From: Pseudomonadota bacterium
Lineage (GTDB): Bacteria > Pseudomonadota > Gammaproteobacteria > Steroidobacterales > Steroidobacteraceae
Assembly: GCA_018241445.1 (NCBI GenBank)
Contig: JAFEDT010000004.1
Span: forward strand, 62,001 to 126,000
Length of the DNA: 64,000 nt
Direction: 5' to 3'
Positions 1 to 8,080 of this stretch are shown piece after piece; position 1 is the stretch's first letter; each line of letters begins with the position of its first letter. A model generated the notes under the pieces. The model was not told where the DNA came from, did no database searches, and was given only the letters and a program-made list of their open reading frames with translations. Position numbers and translations under genes: made by a program.

Positions 1-1161
1 GGCCGTGAAGTGCTTGATCAGCACTTCGAACGGCAGCTCCAAGGCGACGCCGATCTGGCGCAGCACCGCGATGACGAACGGATCGAAGGCGTGGTTCGGC
101 CGCTTCGGGTCCGCGAACTTCACGTCCTCCCCCGGCGAGAGGTCGAGGATCGCGCCAGGCGCCATCTGCAGCGGATCGCCGGCCTTGGCGGCCGATGGCG
201 TCGTGCCGTCCCCCATGTCCAGGCCCTGGCCGTTCTCGCTGGTGACGAACACGGTGAACATGCTGGAGATCACTGCGGCGGTGACCTCGGCGTTCGTGTA
301 GTCGGAGAGCTGCTTCAGCGTCTCGATCACCGGCGCCAGGTACGGCACGCCACGGCTCTGGCCGGGCCGGCGCTTGTCGTACAGGTGCACGATGTTGCGG
401 CGGCCGGTGCGCGCGCCGAACGCCGGCACCACGTCCCAGATCATCGACGGCAGCATCAGGCCGCCGGGGTGATGGCGCAGGATGTGGTACGCGACCGGCG
501 CGCCGTTGGAATCCATCTGCACGCCCTGGGCGAGCGTCTCGGAGTTGATCGCGTAGTTCTTGTTGATGACCCTGTCGGCCTCGATCAGAGAGACCTTGAT
601 TTCGTAGGGGCTCTCCGGCCGGCGCACCATGGGGAGCGCCGCGAGTACGTCTCCAGACTCCAGCGCGCTGCGGAACGCGAGCGCCTGCAGGGCATAGAAG
701 TCATTGGTGCGTGACGCGTCGCACGCGCCGGCGCTGCTCGCCCACAGGCGAAATTCCCGCTCCGTCAGGTCCTGCCAGTCCTGCGCCTCGTCCATCTCCA
801 GGCCCAGAGTGTCAGCGTCGATGACGCTGCGCAGCACCAGGCCGGTGCCCACGGCGGTGGTGGTCACTGTATTGAGGGCGCCCAGGCCCAGCGGGTTGTT
901 GCGCGCGAGATCCCGCGAGCGGTTACGCAGCCAGCGCAGATCGTAGATGGTGTCGCTGTCGCCGCTGCCGCCGTAGGGCATCCACATGTTCGTGGCGCGC
1001 CGATCGAACCGGGCGCCCCACCACTGACCTGCGATCGCGAGCTGCGTGCGTGCACGCATCCGATCCAGCGCGCGCCGCGGGGCGAAAAACTGGACGATCT
1101 TGTCGGCGAGGTTCGGTGCGGGGAGCGCGGGCAGAGCGGCGGTGCGTGCGCGAGTCCTCAT
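1..1161 (-). CDS. Phage portal protein (lambda gpB-like), 3' part outside window
   Basis: The frame is open from an ATG at 1161 to the window edge, giving 387 codons, so the protein is partial here. Portal proteins form the dodecameric ring at one capsid vertex through which DNA enters and leaves. The readable segment has the look of the lambda-type portal family: a basic N-terminus, then a central region with the stretch LPFEVLIKHFTA at the very edge, which in relatives continues as S-Y-S-A-S-R-A-A. The start overlaps the stop of the preceding small gene by 4 bp (ATGA), and large terminase lies just upstream, the usual lambdoid order. The family call is from recognition of the sequence, not a search. 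Confidence 0.88.
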   Translation of the reverse strand, partial: MRTRARTAALPALPAPNLADKIVQFFAPRRALDRMRARTQLAIAGQWWGARFDRRATNMWMPYGGSGDSDTIYDLRWLRNRSRDLARNNPLGLGALNTVTTTAVGTGLVLRSVIDADTLGLEMDEAQDWQDLTEREFRLWASSAGACDASRTNDFYALQALAFRSALESGDVLAALPMVRRPESPYEIKVSLIEADRVINKNYAINSETLAQGVQMDSNGAPVAYHILRHHPGGLMLPSMIWDVVPAFGARTGRRNIVHLYDKRRPGQSRGVPYLAPVIETLKQLSDYTNAEVTAAVISSMFTVFVTSENGQGLDMGDGTTPSAAKAGDPLQMAPGAILDLSPGEDVKFADPKRPNHAFDPFVIAVLRQIGVALELPFEVLIKHFTA

Positions 1162-1427
1162 AGGGGGAATGGACTGCTACCGCCGCTCTGCCCCTCACCG
1201 TTCGGTGCACCGTAGCGCGCGCGGATGCCACCAGAACCGGAGAGCCGCTGGCACAGGCGGTCGTAGTACTGGATCTTCTGTGTGATCTCCTGGGCATTCG
1301 CCCGGGTGAGGGACCGACCCGCAATGGAGTAGGACTGCCCCTGTGCGACGGCCAGATCGGCCGTGAGCCATGCAGAAAGACCAGCTTGTGCTTGTGCCAG
1401 CGTGATTGCCAAACGGGCGTTTCCCAA
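1158..1427 (-). CDS. gpW-like head-tail joining protein (DUF6148 type)
   Basis: This 89-residue protein sits between large terminase and portal, exactly where lambda places gpW, the head-completion protein that plugs the portal before tail joining. Its body (LAQAQAGLSAWLTADLAVAQ, then SYSIAGRSLTRANAQEI and a coiled segment) matches the style of the small DUF6148/gpW-like phage proteins: two helices around a short beta hairpin. The only usable initiation codon is TTG at 1427, because an in-frame stop lies a short distance upstream. Its stop overlaps the portal start by 4 bp. Function is inferred from position and size. Confidence 0.75.
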   Translation of the reverse strand: MGNARLAITLAQAQAGLSAWLTADLAVAQGQSYSIAGRSLTRANAQEITQKIQYYDRLCQRLSGSGGIRARYGAPNGEGQSGGSSPFPL

Positions 1428-1491
1428 CGTGCCGTTGCGCGCGGAAGCTACGGCAGATTCAAGCCCGTGTCACGCTCCGCGTTGGTAAGTT

Positions 1492-3372
1492 TCACCCGAC
1501 AGCGATGCCCTGGCTGCGCACGCGGCGGCCGCGCGGCGCCGGTCCGGTCGGCGCGCCGGCGGCGAGCTGATCGCGCAGCCGGGCGAGATCCCGGTAGGTC
1601 GCCGGCGCCAGAAAGTGCTGCAGGGCGAACAGCAGCGCCAGGCAGTAGACCTCGAGATCGAGCGCCTCATTGCGGCCGGTGCGGTGGTATTCGACCTTCA
1701 CCGCGCCGGTGCGCACGTTCTTGTGGGTGACCTTCTTCTCGGCCGTCATCTGGTCCAGGTATTGCTCCGGAATCCAGTCCGGCAGATGCATGAACCCGGG
1801 GCCCGCCTGGGCGATCTGCAGGCGCGAGAGGATGCGATCCTTCGCCGCGGTGGTGCCGGCCAGGAACAGCCGGATGCTCGAGCGCTTGGCGGTGGATTCC
1901 ATGGAGAGGCCCGGGCGGGACAGATACTCCCTGCCCTTCAGGGCGAACACGCGTTCCGCCTGGCGCGGTTGGACGTAATCGTAGACCGCATCCGCCTGGT
2001 CCCCGGAGTCGACGCCGAACACGGCGACTCGCATCCCGCGCTCCGTGCCCTCGACCGGAAATATCCGACGGCGCCATTCGTCCAGCCGCAACCACACGGA
2101 CTGATCCGAGGATGGGTCACCCCAGAAAATCTCGTAGTCGATCAGCCAGCTCTCCTCGCCGGCGCCGAACGCGACCACCTTCGCCTCGACGCGATCGCCC
2201 TGGACGTCGGCGGCGCCGATCAGCACCGCCGCCGAAGCCGGCACCGTGCCGCGGGTATGCGCCTCGAGGCGTCGACCCAGGGCGCCGGCGTTGAGCGTGA
2301 GGCCGATCTCCTCCCACGTCTCCGCGAGTTTGGTATTGGTGAAGGCCTTCAGCTTCTCCGGCGCCTCCTTCGCCTTCAGGAAATCGGACGCCATCTGCGC
2401 CCAGCTCATGAATGGCGAATAGAGGGCATTCAAGTGATAGCCGGTGGTCTCGCCGTCGCCAGGGGCCGTCGCCTGCCAGCGGCCTGCCGCCAGCATAGCC
2501 GTCTTGTACCGGTGTTCTATCAGCACGCCGCAGGCTTCGCACAGATAGGCGGCGCTGCGCGTGAGATGCTTGCCCGCCGCATCGCGCTGCCAGATCAAAC
2601 GGTGCCGCCCGTCCTCATCGCGCCACCGCAGGGGTTGCTGGTGCTGGCAGTGCGGACACGGCACAAAGTAATGCCGCCGGTCTGATCTGTTGAACTCGCG
2701 CTCGATCGCGCTTGCACCCTTGATGGTCGGCGTGCTGGTGATCAGCAGCTTCTTGCGGGACTGGAACGTCTGCAGGCGCTGCTCGAGCAGGTCGAGCGGA
2801 TCGCCTTCCCCGTCGACGTCAATCGGCCAGCGGTCTATCTCGTCGCCGTATCCATAACGCACCGGCAGCGATGCGAGACCGCTGGCGCTGTTGGCGCCCG
2901 CCAGCAGCAACATGCCGCCGGCAAACTCCTTCACGAACATGTTATTTGCAGCGTCACGGCTTGCCGGGGACGCCACGCGCTCGCGCAGCGCCGGTGTGCT
3001 CTGGATCATCGGGTTGATGCGCTGCAGAACGTTCTTCTTGAGGTCATTGAGCGTGGGCATCACGAACAGCGTGGGCCCTGGCGCGTGATCGATGATGTAC
3101 CCGAGCCAGTTGAGGCCCGTCTCGGTCTTGCCCACCTGGCTGGAGAACATCAGCACGATGCGCTGCGCGGGATCGCGCGCCGACAGCTTCTCCATCGGCT
3201 CGCGCAGGTACGGCGTGCGATCCGTGCGCCATGGCCCCGCCTCGGCGGCCGCCTTGCCCGACAGGATGCGATGTTGATCCGCCCACTGCCAGACATTCAG
3301 CAGCGGCGGTGGCTTCCAGGCCTGAGCCCAGACGTCCGCGACGACCCGGGTGGCGCTGTTGCTGCGGCTCAC
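1492..3372 (-). CDS. Phage terminase large subunit (GpA family)
   Basis: The motor and nuclease that cuts concatemeric phage DNA and pumps it into the prohead. The 626 residues have a Walker-A-like SSQVGKT at about residues 77-83, a Walker B with the catalytic acidic pair in YGYGDEID near residues 173-180, and a coupling motif ITSTP near 211-215. A zinc-ribbon-like CPHC (about 239) to CEACG (about 280) pair follows, and then a C-terminal nuclease region with VDSGDQADAVYDYV. The length is typical for GpA-type subunits. The start overlaps the stop of the small-subunit gene by 4 bp, indicating translational coupling. About 60 bp separate it from the gpW-like gene. Confidence 0.95.
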   Translation of the reverse strand: MSRSNSATRVVADVWAQAWKPPPLLNVWQWADQHRILSGKAAAEAGPWRTDRTPYLREPMEKLSARDPAQRIVLMFSSQVGKTETGLNWLGYIIDHAPGPTLFVMPTLNDLKKNVLQRINPMIQSTPALRERVASPASRDAANNMFVKEFAGGMLLLAGANSASGLASLPVRYGYGDEIDRWPIDVDGEGDPLDLLEQRLQTFQSRKKLLITSTPTIKGASAIEREFNRSDRRHYFVPCPHCQHQQPLRWRDEDGRHRLIWQRDAAGKHLTRSAAYLCEACGVLIEHRYKTAMLAAGRWQATAPGDGETTGYHLNALYSPFMSWAQMASDFLKAKEAPEKLKAFTNTKLAETWEEIGLTLNAGALGRRLEAHTRGTVPASAAVLIGAADVQGDRVEAKVVAFGAGEESWLIDYEIFWGDPSSDQSVWLRLDEWRRRIFPVEGTERGMRVAVFGVDSGDQADAVYDYVQPRQAERVFALKGREYLSRPGLSMESTAKRSSIRLFLAGTTAAKDRILSRLQIAQAGPGFMHLPDWIPEQYLDQMTAEKKVTHKNVRTGAVKVEYHRTGRNEALDLEVYCLALLFALQHFLAPATYRDLARLRDQLAAGAPTGPAPRGRRVRSQGIAVG

Positions 3373-3872
3373 GCCGGGAACCTGATGCTGGCGACCTCAT
3401 CACATGCCCGCCGCATCTCATCCGTCAGCAGGTCGTGGACCTCGCGCTCATCGGTGCGACCGACCAGCACCGGCGCCAGGCGATCCGCGAGCCCCAGCAA
3501 CATGTCGCGCGCGCCGCCCACGGCTGCGAGCACCGACCGGCGCACCGCCGAGATCTCCACCAGCTCAGCGCTCTTTTGCTGCAGTTCCAGCTCGCGCAGG
3601 TCGGCCAGCGCACGTTCCTTCCTCGCGATGCTGTCAGACAGCGTGGCAGACCGGCGCGCCTGTCCCCGGCCGCGGCCGCCCACCGGCTGGCGGACGTTCT
3701 CCTGCCAGGCAGCGTCCGCCGCCTTCGGGTCGAACTTCCCGTCCTCACCGACCGGTATCCGACCCGAGTCACGGTGCTTGCGCACAGCCTTCGGCGTCAC
3801 GCCCCGCCGGCGGGCATACGCCTTGAGGCTGAGTCCGGACTGCTTCGGCTTCTTGGAGCGGGCGCGCGTCAT
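3369..3872 (-). CDS. Putative terminase small subunit (Nu1-like)
   Basis: A 167-residue protein directly upstream of, and overlapping by 4 bp, the large terminase gene. The N-terminus is basic and carries a helix-turn-helix-like segment (LSLKAYARRRGVTPKAVRKH, about residues 14-33). A Gly/Arg-rich linker and a long helical C-terminal half follow, as in DNA-recognition small subunits, where the N-terminus reads the packaging site and the C-terminus binds the large subunit. The assignment rests on position, size and the HTH-like segment. Confidence 0.8.
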   Translation of the reverse strand: MTRARSKKPKQSGLSLKAYARRRGVTPKAVRKHRDSGRIPVGEDGKFDPKAADAAWQENVRQPVGGRGRGQARRSATLSDSIARKERALADLRELELQQKSAELVEISAVRRSVLAAVGGARDMLLGLADRLAPVLVGRTDEREVHDLLTDEMRRACDEVASIRFPA

Positions 3873-3902
3873 AGGGGATACCGGGAAGCGAGGGGACTGC
3901 CT

Positions 3903-4703
3903 TCAGCTTCCGCCCGCTAACCGGGCCAAGCGCTCGCCGTCACCCGCTTGCGCCACCGTCGTGCCGGGACCCGCATTTCTATTCTTGCGCGCGAGGGCGC
4001 GATAGTCGATGCCGTTCCACCAGCCACCCTTGCGAGCGTTGTCCTTTCTCCAAAGGGGGCGCAGATTGCTCAGCGCGTAACACTCGCGGAACTGTGGTTC
4101 CTCGGGCGAAGTGAAGTAGAACGAGCAGACCGGCCTTATGTGATCGATGTGCCAATCGCGCGAGTTGCTCCATGCCATGCCCGGCAGAAAATTGGCCTCA
4201 AGATGTTGGCGCAACTGATCAGCGCTATACCCCAATCGTCGCGCCCACAATTTCGAGGAATACCCGCTACGCGCCGACAGCCTGCGCATCGCGGTCCTCA
4301 TGCGTCCATAAATCACATAGCGCGAATCGGTTCGGTATTTCCGCCTGTGCTTCTCTGCGATCTTGGCTCGTCGCTTGGCGACAGCCTCCGGATGCCGTAC
4401 GGCTATGCGCCGCAATATTCGAATCAGCTTCAATCGCGCGCGGCGCAGCTTGCTCGCTTCAATCTCTTCTGCGGTAGATCGGACGGATAGCTGACGCCCT
4501 TGACGCTTCGCCTGCTGGCGTGTGTTGTGGCGACGGTACGCGGCATAACTTCCGAAGCGCTCGGCTGCGATCCGTCGTTTGCGCGCGAGCATCATTGCTG
4601 CGGTTTCCTTACCGCCGCGTCCTCTATGCTTTTCGCACCGATTGCGCTGCTGATTGAATCTCGTTACGCCAGCCTCGACGCCGCAAAAGATGCAAGCACT
4701 CAT
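3903..4703 (-). CDS. HNH endonuclease beside the terminase
   Basis: 266 residues, very basic in the first 150. The HNH nuclease core is in the last third: WHIDHIRPVCSF, then YALSNLRPLWRKDNARKG, giving the His-Asp-His, Asn and terminal Asn/Lys pattern of the fold. The N-terminus has CIFC, consistent with one half of a zinc site. Phages with this layout (HK97 is the known case) carry an HNH protein next to terminase that stimulates packaging cleavage; that role is inferred here from position. Alternatively it could be a free-standing homing endonuclease. The start overlaps the previous stop by 4 bp. Confidence 0.85.
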   Translation of the reverse strand: MSACIFCGVEAGVTRFNQQRNRCEKHRGRGGKETAAMMLARKRRIAAERFGSYAAYRRHNTRQQAKRQGRQLSVRSTAEEIEASKLRRARLKLIRILRRIAVRHPEAVAKRRAKIAEKHRRKYRTDSRYVIYGRMRTAMRRLSARSGYSSKLWARRLGYSADQLRQHLEANFLPGMAWSNSRDWHIDHIRPVCSFYFTSPEEPQFRECYALSNLRPLWRKDNARKGGWWNGIDYRALARKNRNAGPGTTVAQAGDGERLARLAGGS

Positions 4704-5425
4704 AGACGGTAGAACCGGCGCACGAACGCGCGTTGGAACACGTCATTGAATGCACCTTCTGAGGTCTCCACGAACGACAGCGCCTTGCGCAGCCGCACAT
4801 GCTGCTGGAACGAATAGAGCATGCGGATATCGTCGCGCTTGGGTCCTGTGCGCTGGAATACGCCGCCCATCGGATGGCGGGCAGTGTGAGTGAGGATGAA
4901 GGTGCGCTGCTGGCCCTGCCATACGTAGTACTGGCCAGAGAGCTTACGCTTGCGGTTCTTGCCTGCGCGCCGCGAGGCGAGCTCAGCATGGCCTGCCTGC
5001 GTGATGGGACCACGGCGGAAGTTGAGCGCCTGGAATGTGAGGTCCGGCCGCACCGAGTCCGCGAAGCTCGGCCGCGCTGCCTGGCCGGTAATGGGCACTG
5101 CCACGTTGTGCCCTTTGAATGCGCCGCGTGCTCCGCCTTCCTCGAACAGCGAGAGCAGCAAGCGCGGCTTGCGACTGTCGACGCCGATCTCGGCGTAGGG
5201 CCGATTAGCGCGCACGTTGGCAAAGGCGAAGATCTTGATGCTGCGATCCATGAAGGCGGCGTTACGGATTTTGAACGCGTCGCGCAAATGCAGCCGCACT
5301 CGCCGCTGGGCTTCCAATGCAGCGTCATTCAGTGCCTGCGCGGTCGAGAACGCCAGATTGCGCTCGTAGTTGCGCATCTTGGAATTCAGCGTCGACAGAT
5401 CGAAGCTGACGTTGATCTTCATCAT
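4700..5425 (-). CDS. Phage protein of unknown function in the structural operon
   Basis: I do not recognise this 241-residue protein. It has a helical N-terminus (about residues 1-60, with heptad-like Leu/Ala spacing), then a beta-rich middle and a strongly basic tail (K/R-rich around 150-165 and at the C-terminus ending RRFYRL). There is no signal peptide or membrane segment. It is coupled by 4-bp overlaps to the HTH gene upstream and the HNH gene downstream. A minor structural or head-tail role is possible from position only. Confidence 0.7.
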   Translation of the reverse strand: MMKINVSFDLSTLNSKMRNYERNLAFSTAQALNDAALEAQRRVRLHLRDAFKIRNAAFMDRSIKIFAFANVRANRPYAEIGVDSRKPRLLLSLFEEGGARGAFKGHNVAVPITGQAARPSFADSVRPDLTFQALNFRRGPITQAGHAELASRRAGKNRKRKLSGQYYVWQGQQRTFILTHTARHPMGGVFQRTGPKRDDIRMLYSFQQHVRLRKALSFVETSEGAFNDVFQRAFVRRFYRL

Positions 5426-5652
5426 CTCAACGGCGTCCCAAAGTGCTCACGGACGTCCATTTCGGTAATGCTGCCACCGGCGATGCGCAGAATCTCGGTC
5501 AGTCGATTTTCGTGCGGTCGATGCCGCCGCGCCAGCCAGTTGTAAACCGAATGCGGTGTCACGCCCAGGCGCGTATCTGCGCGGAATAGATCGCGCACGA
5601 GACGCTTCACTCCGTATTGCCGCACCCAGCGCTCGAAGTTGGATTCTTCCAT
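5422..5652 (-). CDS. Small helix-turn-helix protein within the structural operon
   Basis: Starting at the ATG at 5652, which overlaps the adhesin stop as TGATG, the product is 76 residues. The core RADTRLGVTPHSVYNWLARR (about residues 25-44) reads as a helix-turn-helix of the Cro/YdaS kind that binds operator DNA. A longer in-frame start at 5748 exists but would run 96 bp into the adhesin gene, so the shorter form is preferred. A DNA-binding protein between adhesin and terminase genes is unusual; it might regulate late genes or take part in packaging-site recognition. Confidence 0.7.
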   Translation of the reverse strand: MEESNFERWVRQYGVKRLVRDLFRADTRLGVTPHSVYNWLARRHRPHENRLTEILRIAGGSITEMDVREHFGTPLR

Positions 5653-7652
5653 CAGTACGGTTTCGCGCGCACTGGCAGTGTTCCGCGCAAACCGAGCACT
5701 TTCAGCGGATTGGTCGTCGGGCATCGCACCGTGATTCCGTAATCGCACAGATCGACACCGGATTGAACCGGCAAAAGCACTTTCTTGAGGCTGCTATCGA
5801 TCTGCGGCGCACCATTGAGGATATTCATGGGCGACGGATCTGTGCCGGCGTCGACGATCAAGCTGTCGACGGTCGGCGTGCCGCTGAGATTCTCGGTCGA
5901 CAGCAGATCAGGCGTGAAATCGAAAGTGAGCACGAGCAGCTCGTCTGGCAATTTCGTATCTAGTCTGAATTGGCCAAGCATGGATGTCACCGTTAGTCGA
6001 CGCCCTATCAGGCGGGAAACTGTGAAGGGACGCAGGCTGATGCGTTTTACGATGTAACGCGGACCGCCGGCGAGCGGCGCGGCCGCTCCGCCGTTGAGCG
6101 CACCGCCAGCAAATGCCTTTGTTGCCGAGACGCCCGCGAGCTGTATCGATACGGCCATGCCGCCTTGATTGGCGGCCGATGAGATACTGGCGCCCGTCAG
6201 CGCCGCAATGTTCGTCAGGGCGCCGGTTGCCGAGGCGGCGGCTGACGATATTCCGCTGAGCGCCAGCCCTGAGCTGATTCCGAGCGTGCCCGTGATATTC
6301 GAGACTGCGCCCGAGATCCCGGTCAGTTGGACTTGGTTGCCCAACGGCGCTTGCATGGCGGCCGCGGCGGCGCTCTTTCCCGCGAGCGCGATCGCATTGG
6401 CCAGCGTTCCCGTGGCGGACGCCGCGGCGCCGGATATGCCGCTGAGCGCAAATGCGCTATTGATCGTCAGCGATCCCGAAAGACCGGCAACTGCTGCGGC
6501 GATGCCGTTCAGCTGCACGGCGTTGCCAAGCGGCGCCTGGAGACTTGCCGTCGCACCGCTCTGCCCGGCAAGAGCCAACGAGACGCTGAGTGTCCCAGTG
6601 GCAGACGCTCGCGCGCCGCCGATTCCCGACAGAGCTGCGGCCGACCCACTGGCAAGCGATGCCGTCCAGGAAGCTACTGCGCCCATGCTGCCGAGCAAGG
6701 CGAGCTGATTGCTCACAGCCGCGACGAGCGAGGCTGACGCGCCGCAGATTCCAGACAGCGCATTGCTGATCGAAATGCCACCGAGCGCGTCGCCGCGGGC
6801 ACTGCTGATACCGGACAGAGCAATGCCGATCCCGGCTGTGCCCGCTGCACTGGCGCGGGCGGACATCGTGCCAGACAGTGCTGTGGCGACTGCAAGAACG
6901 GCCGTTGATGCGGCTCGCGCGGCCGATTGCCCGCTCAGCGCATTTGCCACGGATGCCGTGGCAGTTGCCACAGCTTTTGCCGCCGACGGACCGGCGAGAG
7001 CTGCATTGCTTCCGCCGCCGGCCTCATCGAATATCGCAAGCGAAATAGATATTTTGCCGGCCGTGGCAGTATTGAACGTCGCGGTCTGGGAGCCCGCCGT
7101 CGTCACGCGGCTATGCGATGACAAACCGTAATTTGTCGCGCCGGTGTAATTCCATCCAGCGATATCCTGCGTGCCGGTGCCCGCGGATAACGCGGCAGTG
7201 TTCGGGGTCTGTACGGCCACCGCCGACCACAGGGCCGGCTGGTTAGAATTGGTGGCGCTCGCACTTGCGCTGGTGCCGCTCGCCGCGTTGACGTTGTTGT
7301 GACCGTCTATCGGTGTTGCGGTGACACCGCCTATTTCCCGGATCCAGAGCGCCACGAACGTCTCACTCGCGTTGAACGTGAGCGTGACGGTCGTCGCACC
7401 GGCGGCATGATTGGCGGAGTAAGCATGCGCCTGCCCCCATGAATTGGCGCTATCCCACGTTGGACTATCGAGGGCGGTATAACTTCCGCCGTTGTTATCT
7501 GAGAACGTATAGGCAGGGCTAACGGCATTGGCCTGGCCGCCCACCACATGCAGCGCACTTCCTGCGGTGAGGTTCGAAGAGAAGGCCAGCGCAACAGAAG
7601 AGACGCTGGACCCGCCGCCGGAGGTCTGCCGTTCTTGCAGGACCGCGCTCAC
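5652..7652 (-). CDS. Large repeat-built phage adhesin/appendage protein
   Basis: 666 residues in three parts. Residues 1-210 form a Ser/Thr/Gly/Ala-rich beta region that reads like a jelly-roll or lectin-like domain, with SVALAFSSNLTAGSALHVV near the start and IREIGG at about 104-109. Residues about 219-525 are roughly fifteen tandem units of 20-22 residues with the consensus A-L-S-G-x-S-x-A-x-A-S-A-T-G-T-L plus four variable residues. The last 140 residues are a non-repeated beta-rich domain. No cysteine network or signal peptide is seen. The neighbours are tail-fibre-like, so a host-contact or virion-decoration role is inferred; no named family was recognised. Confidence 0.75.
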   Translation of the reverse strand: MSAVLQERQTSGGGSSVSSVALAFSSNLTAGSALHVVGGQANAVSPAYTFSDNNGGSYTALDSPTWDSANSWGQAHAYSANHAAGATTVTLTFNASETFVALWIREIGGVTATPIDGHNNVNAASGTSASASATNSNQPALWSAVAVQTPNTAALSAGTGTQDIAGWNYTGATNYGLSSHSRVTTAGSQTATFNTATAGKISISLAIFDEAGGGSNAALAGPSAAKAVATATASVANALSGQSAARAASTAVLAVATALSGTMSARASAAGTAGIGIALSGISSARGDALGGISISNALSGICGASASLVAAVSNQLALLGSMGAVASWTASLASGSAAALSGIGGARASATGTLSVSLALAGQSGATASLQAPLGNAVQLNGIAAAVAGLSGSLTINSAFALSGISGAAASATGTLANAIALAGKSAAAAAMQAPLGNQVQLTGISGAVSNITGTLGISSGLALSGISSAAASATGALTNIAALTGASISSAANQGGMAVSIQLAGVSATKAFAGGALNGGAAAPLAGGPRYIVKRISLRPFTVSRLIGRRLTVTSMLGQFRLDTKLPDELLVLTFDFTPDLLSTENLSGTPTVDSLIVDAGTDPSPMNILNGAPQIDSSLKKVLLPVQSGVDLCDYGITVRCPTTNPLKVLGLRGTLPVRAKPY
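6078..6998 (-). repeat. Coding tandem repeat, about 60-bp units with a 186-bp higher-order period
   Basis: This is the part of the adhesin gene encoding about fifteen 20-22-residue units. Units 7-9, 10-12 and, less exactly, 13-15 form triplets of 20+20+22 residues, so the repeat has a second period of 62 residues (186 bp). Landmarks that recur at that spacing are ASATGTL, MQAPLGN/LQAPLGN and Q-L-x-G-I. Confidence 0.8.
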
Positions 7653-8059
7653 GGCACGCCCCGCAGAGAGAATCCGAAGTCACACGGCTGATGGACATCG
7701 AGCATGAATCGCATCGAGTCGGTATTCGCCGTAGTCCGCACCACTTCGTGCTCAGTGCCCGGATGGTCGGTACCCATTGCGATGTACCGCCAGTCCGTTG
7801 CCACTTCCTCGCCGGCGCGGGTTTTCCATGGCCCGCCGCCGAAAGTCAGCCGCGCATCCTCATGCCAGGTGCGCCCACCGTCGTGGCTGCGCTCGCAGCG
7901 CATCGTCAGCACTTCGCCGGATGCCGGCCACAGCGCGCCCTTGCTGAACTCCAGAAGGTAGCCGCGGTACTGCGCCCTCCACGGCGGGGCGACAAACGGG
8001 CCGTGCTCTCCGACCGAGAGCACGGCCGCCGGGCGGCTGTAGACCAGGACTGGCGTCAT
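7649..8059 (-). CDS. Hypothetical phage protein, beta-rich
   Basis: 136 residues, coupled by a 4-bp overlap to the adhesin gene downstream. It has many aromatic and beta-prone segments (PPWRAQYRGYLLEFSKGALW, RSHDGGRTWHEDARL, WRYIAMGTDHPG). S-x-D-x-G-x-T-W resembles the Asp-box found in beta-propeller sialidases and many virion proteins, but there is one copy only. No membrane or signal segment. It probably belongs to the same tail-tip or appendage set as its neighbours; I do not recognise the family. Confidence 0.7.
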   Translation of the reverse strand: MTPVLVYSRPAAVLSVGEHGPFVAPPWRAQYRGYLLEFSKGALWPASGEVLTMRCERSHDGGRTWHEDARLTFGGGPWKTRAGEEVATDWRYIAMGTDHPGTEHEVVRTTANTDSMRFMLDVHQPCDFGFSLRGVP

Positions 8060-8080
8060 GGATCTGGCCTCGCCGGTCGA

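Noticed and set aside
10..714. Plus-strand 234-residue open frame at the left edge
   Set aside because: It is antisense to the portal gene, whose family features are clear, and is Arg/His-rich with no motif.
1615..2685. Plus-strand 356-residue open frame
   Set aside because: Shadow of the large terminase gene, which has Walker and nuclease motifs on the minus strand.
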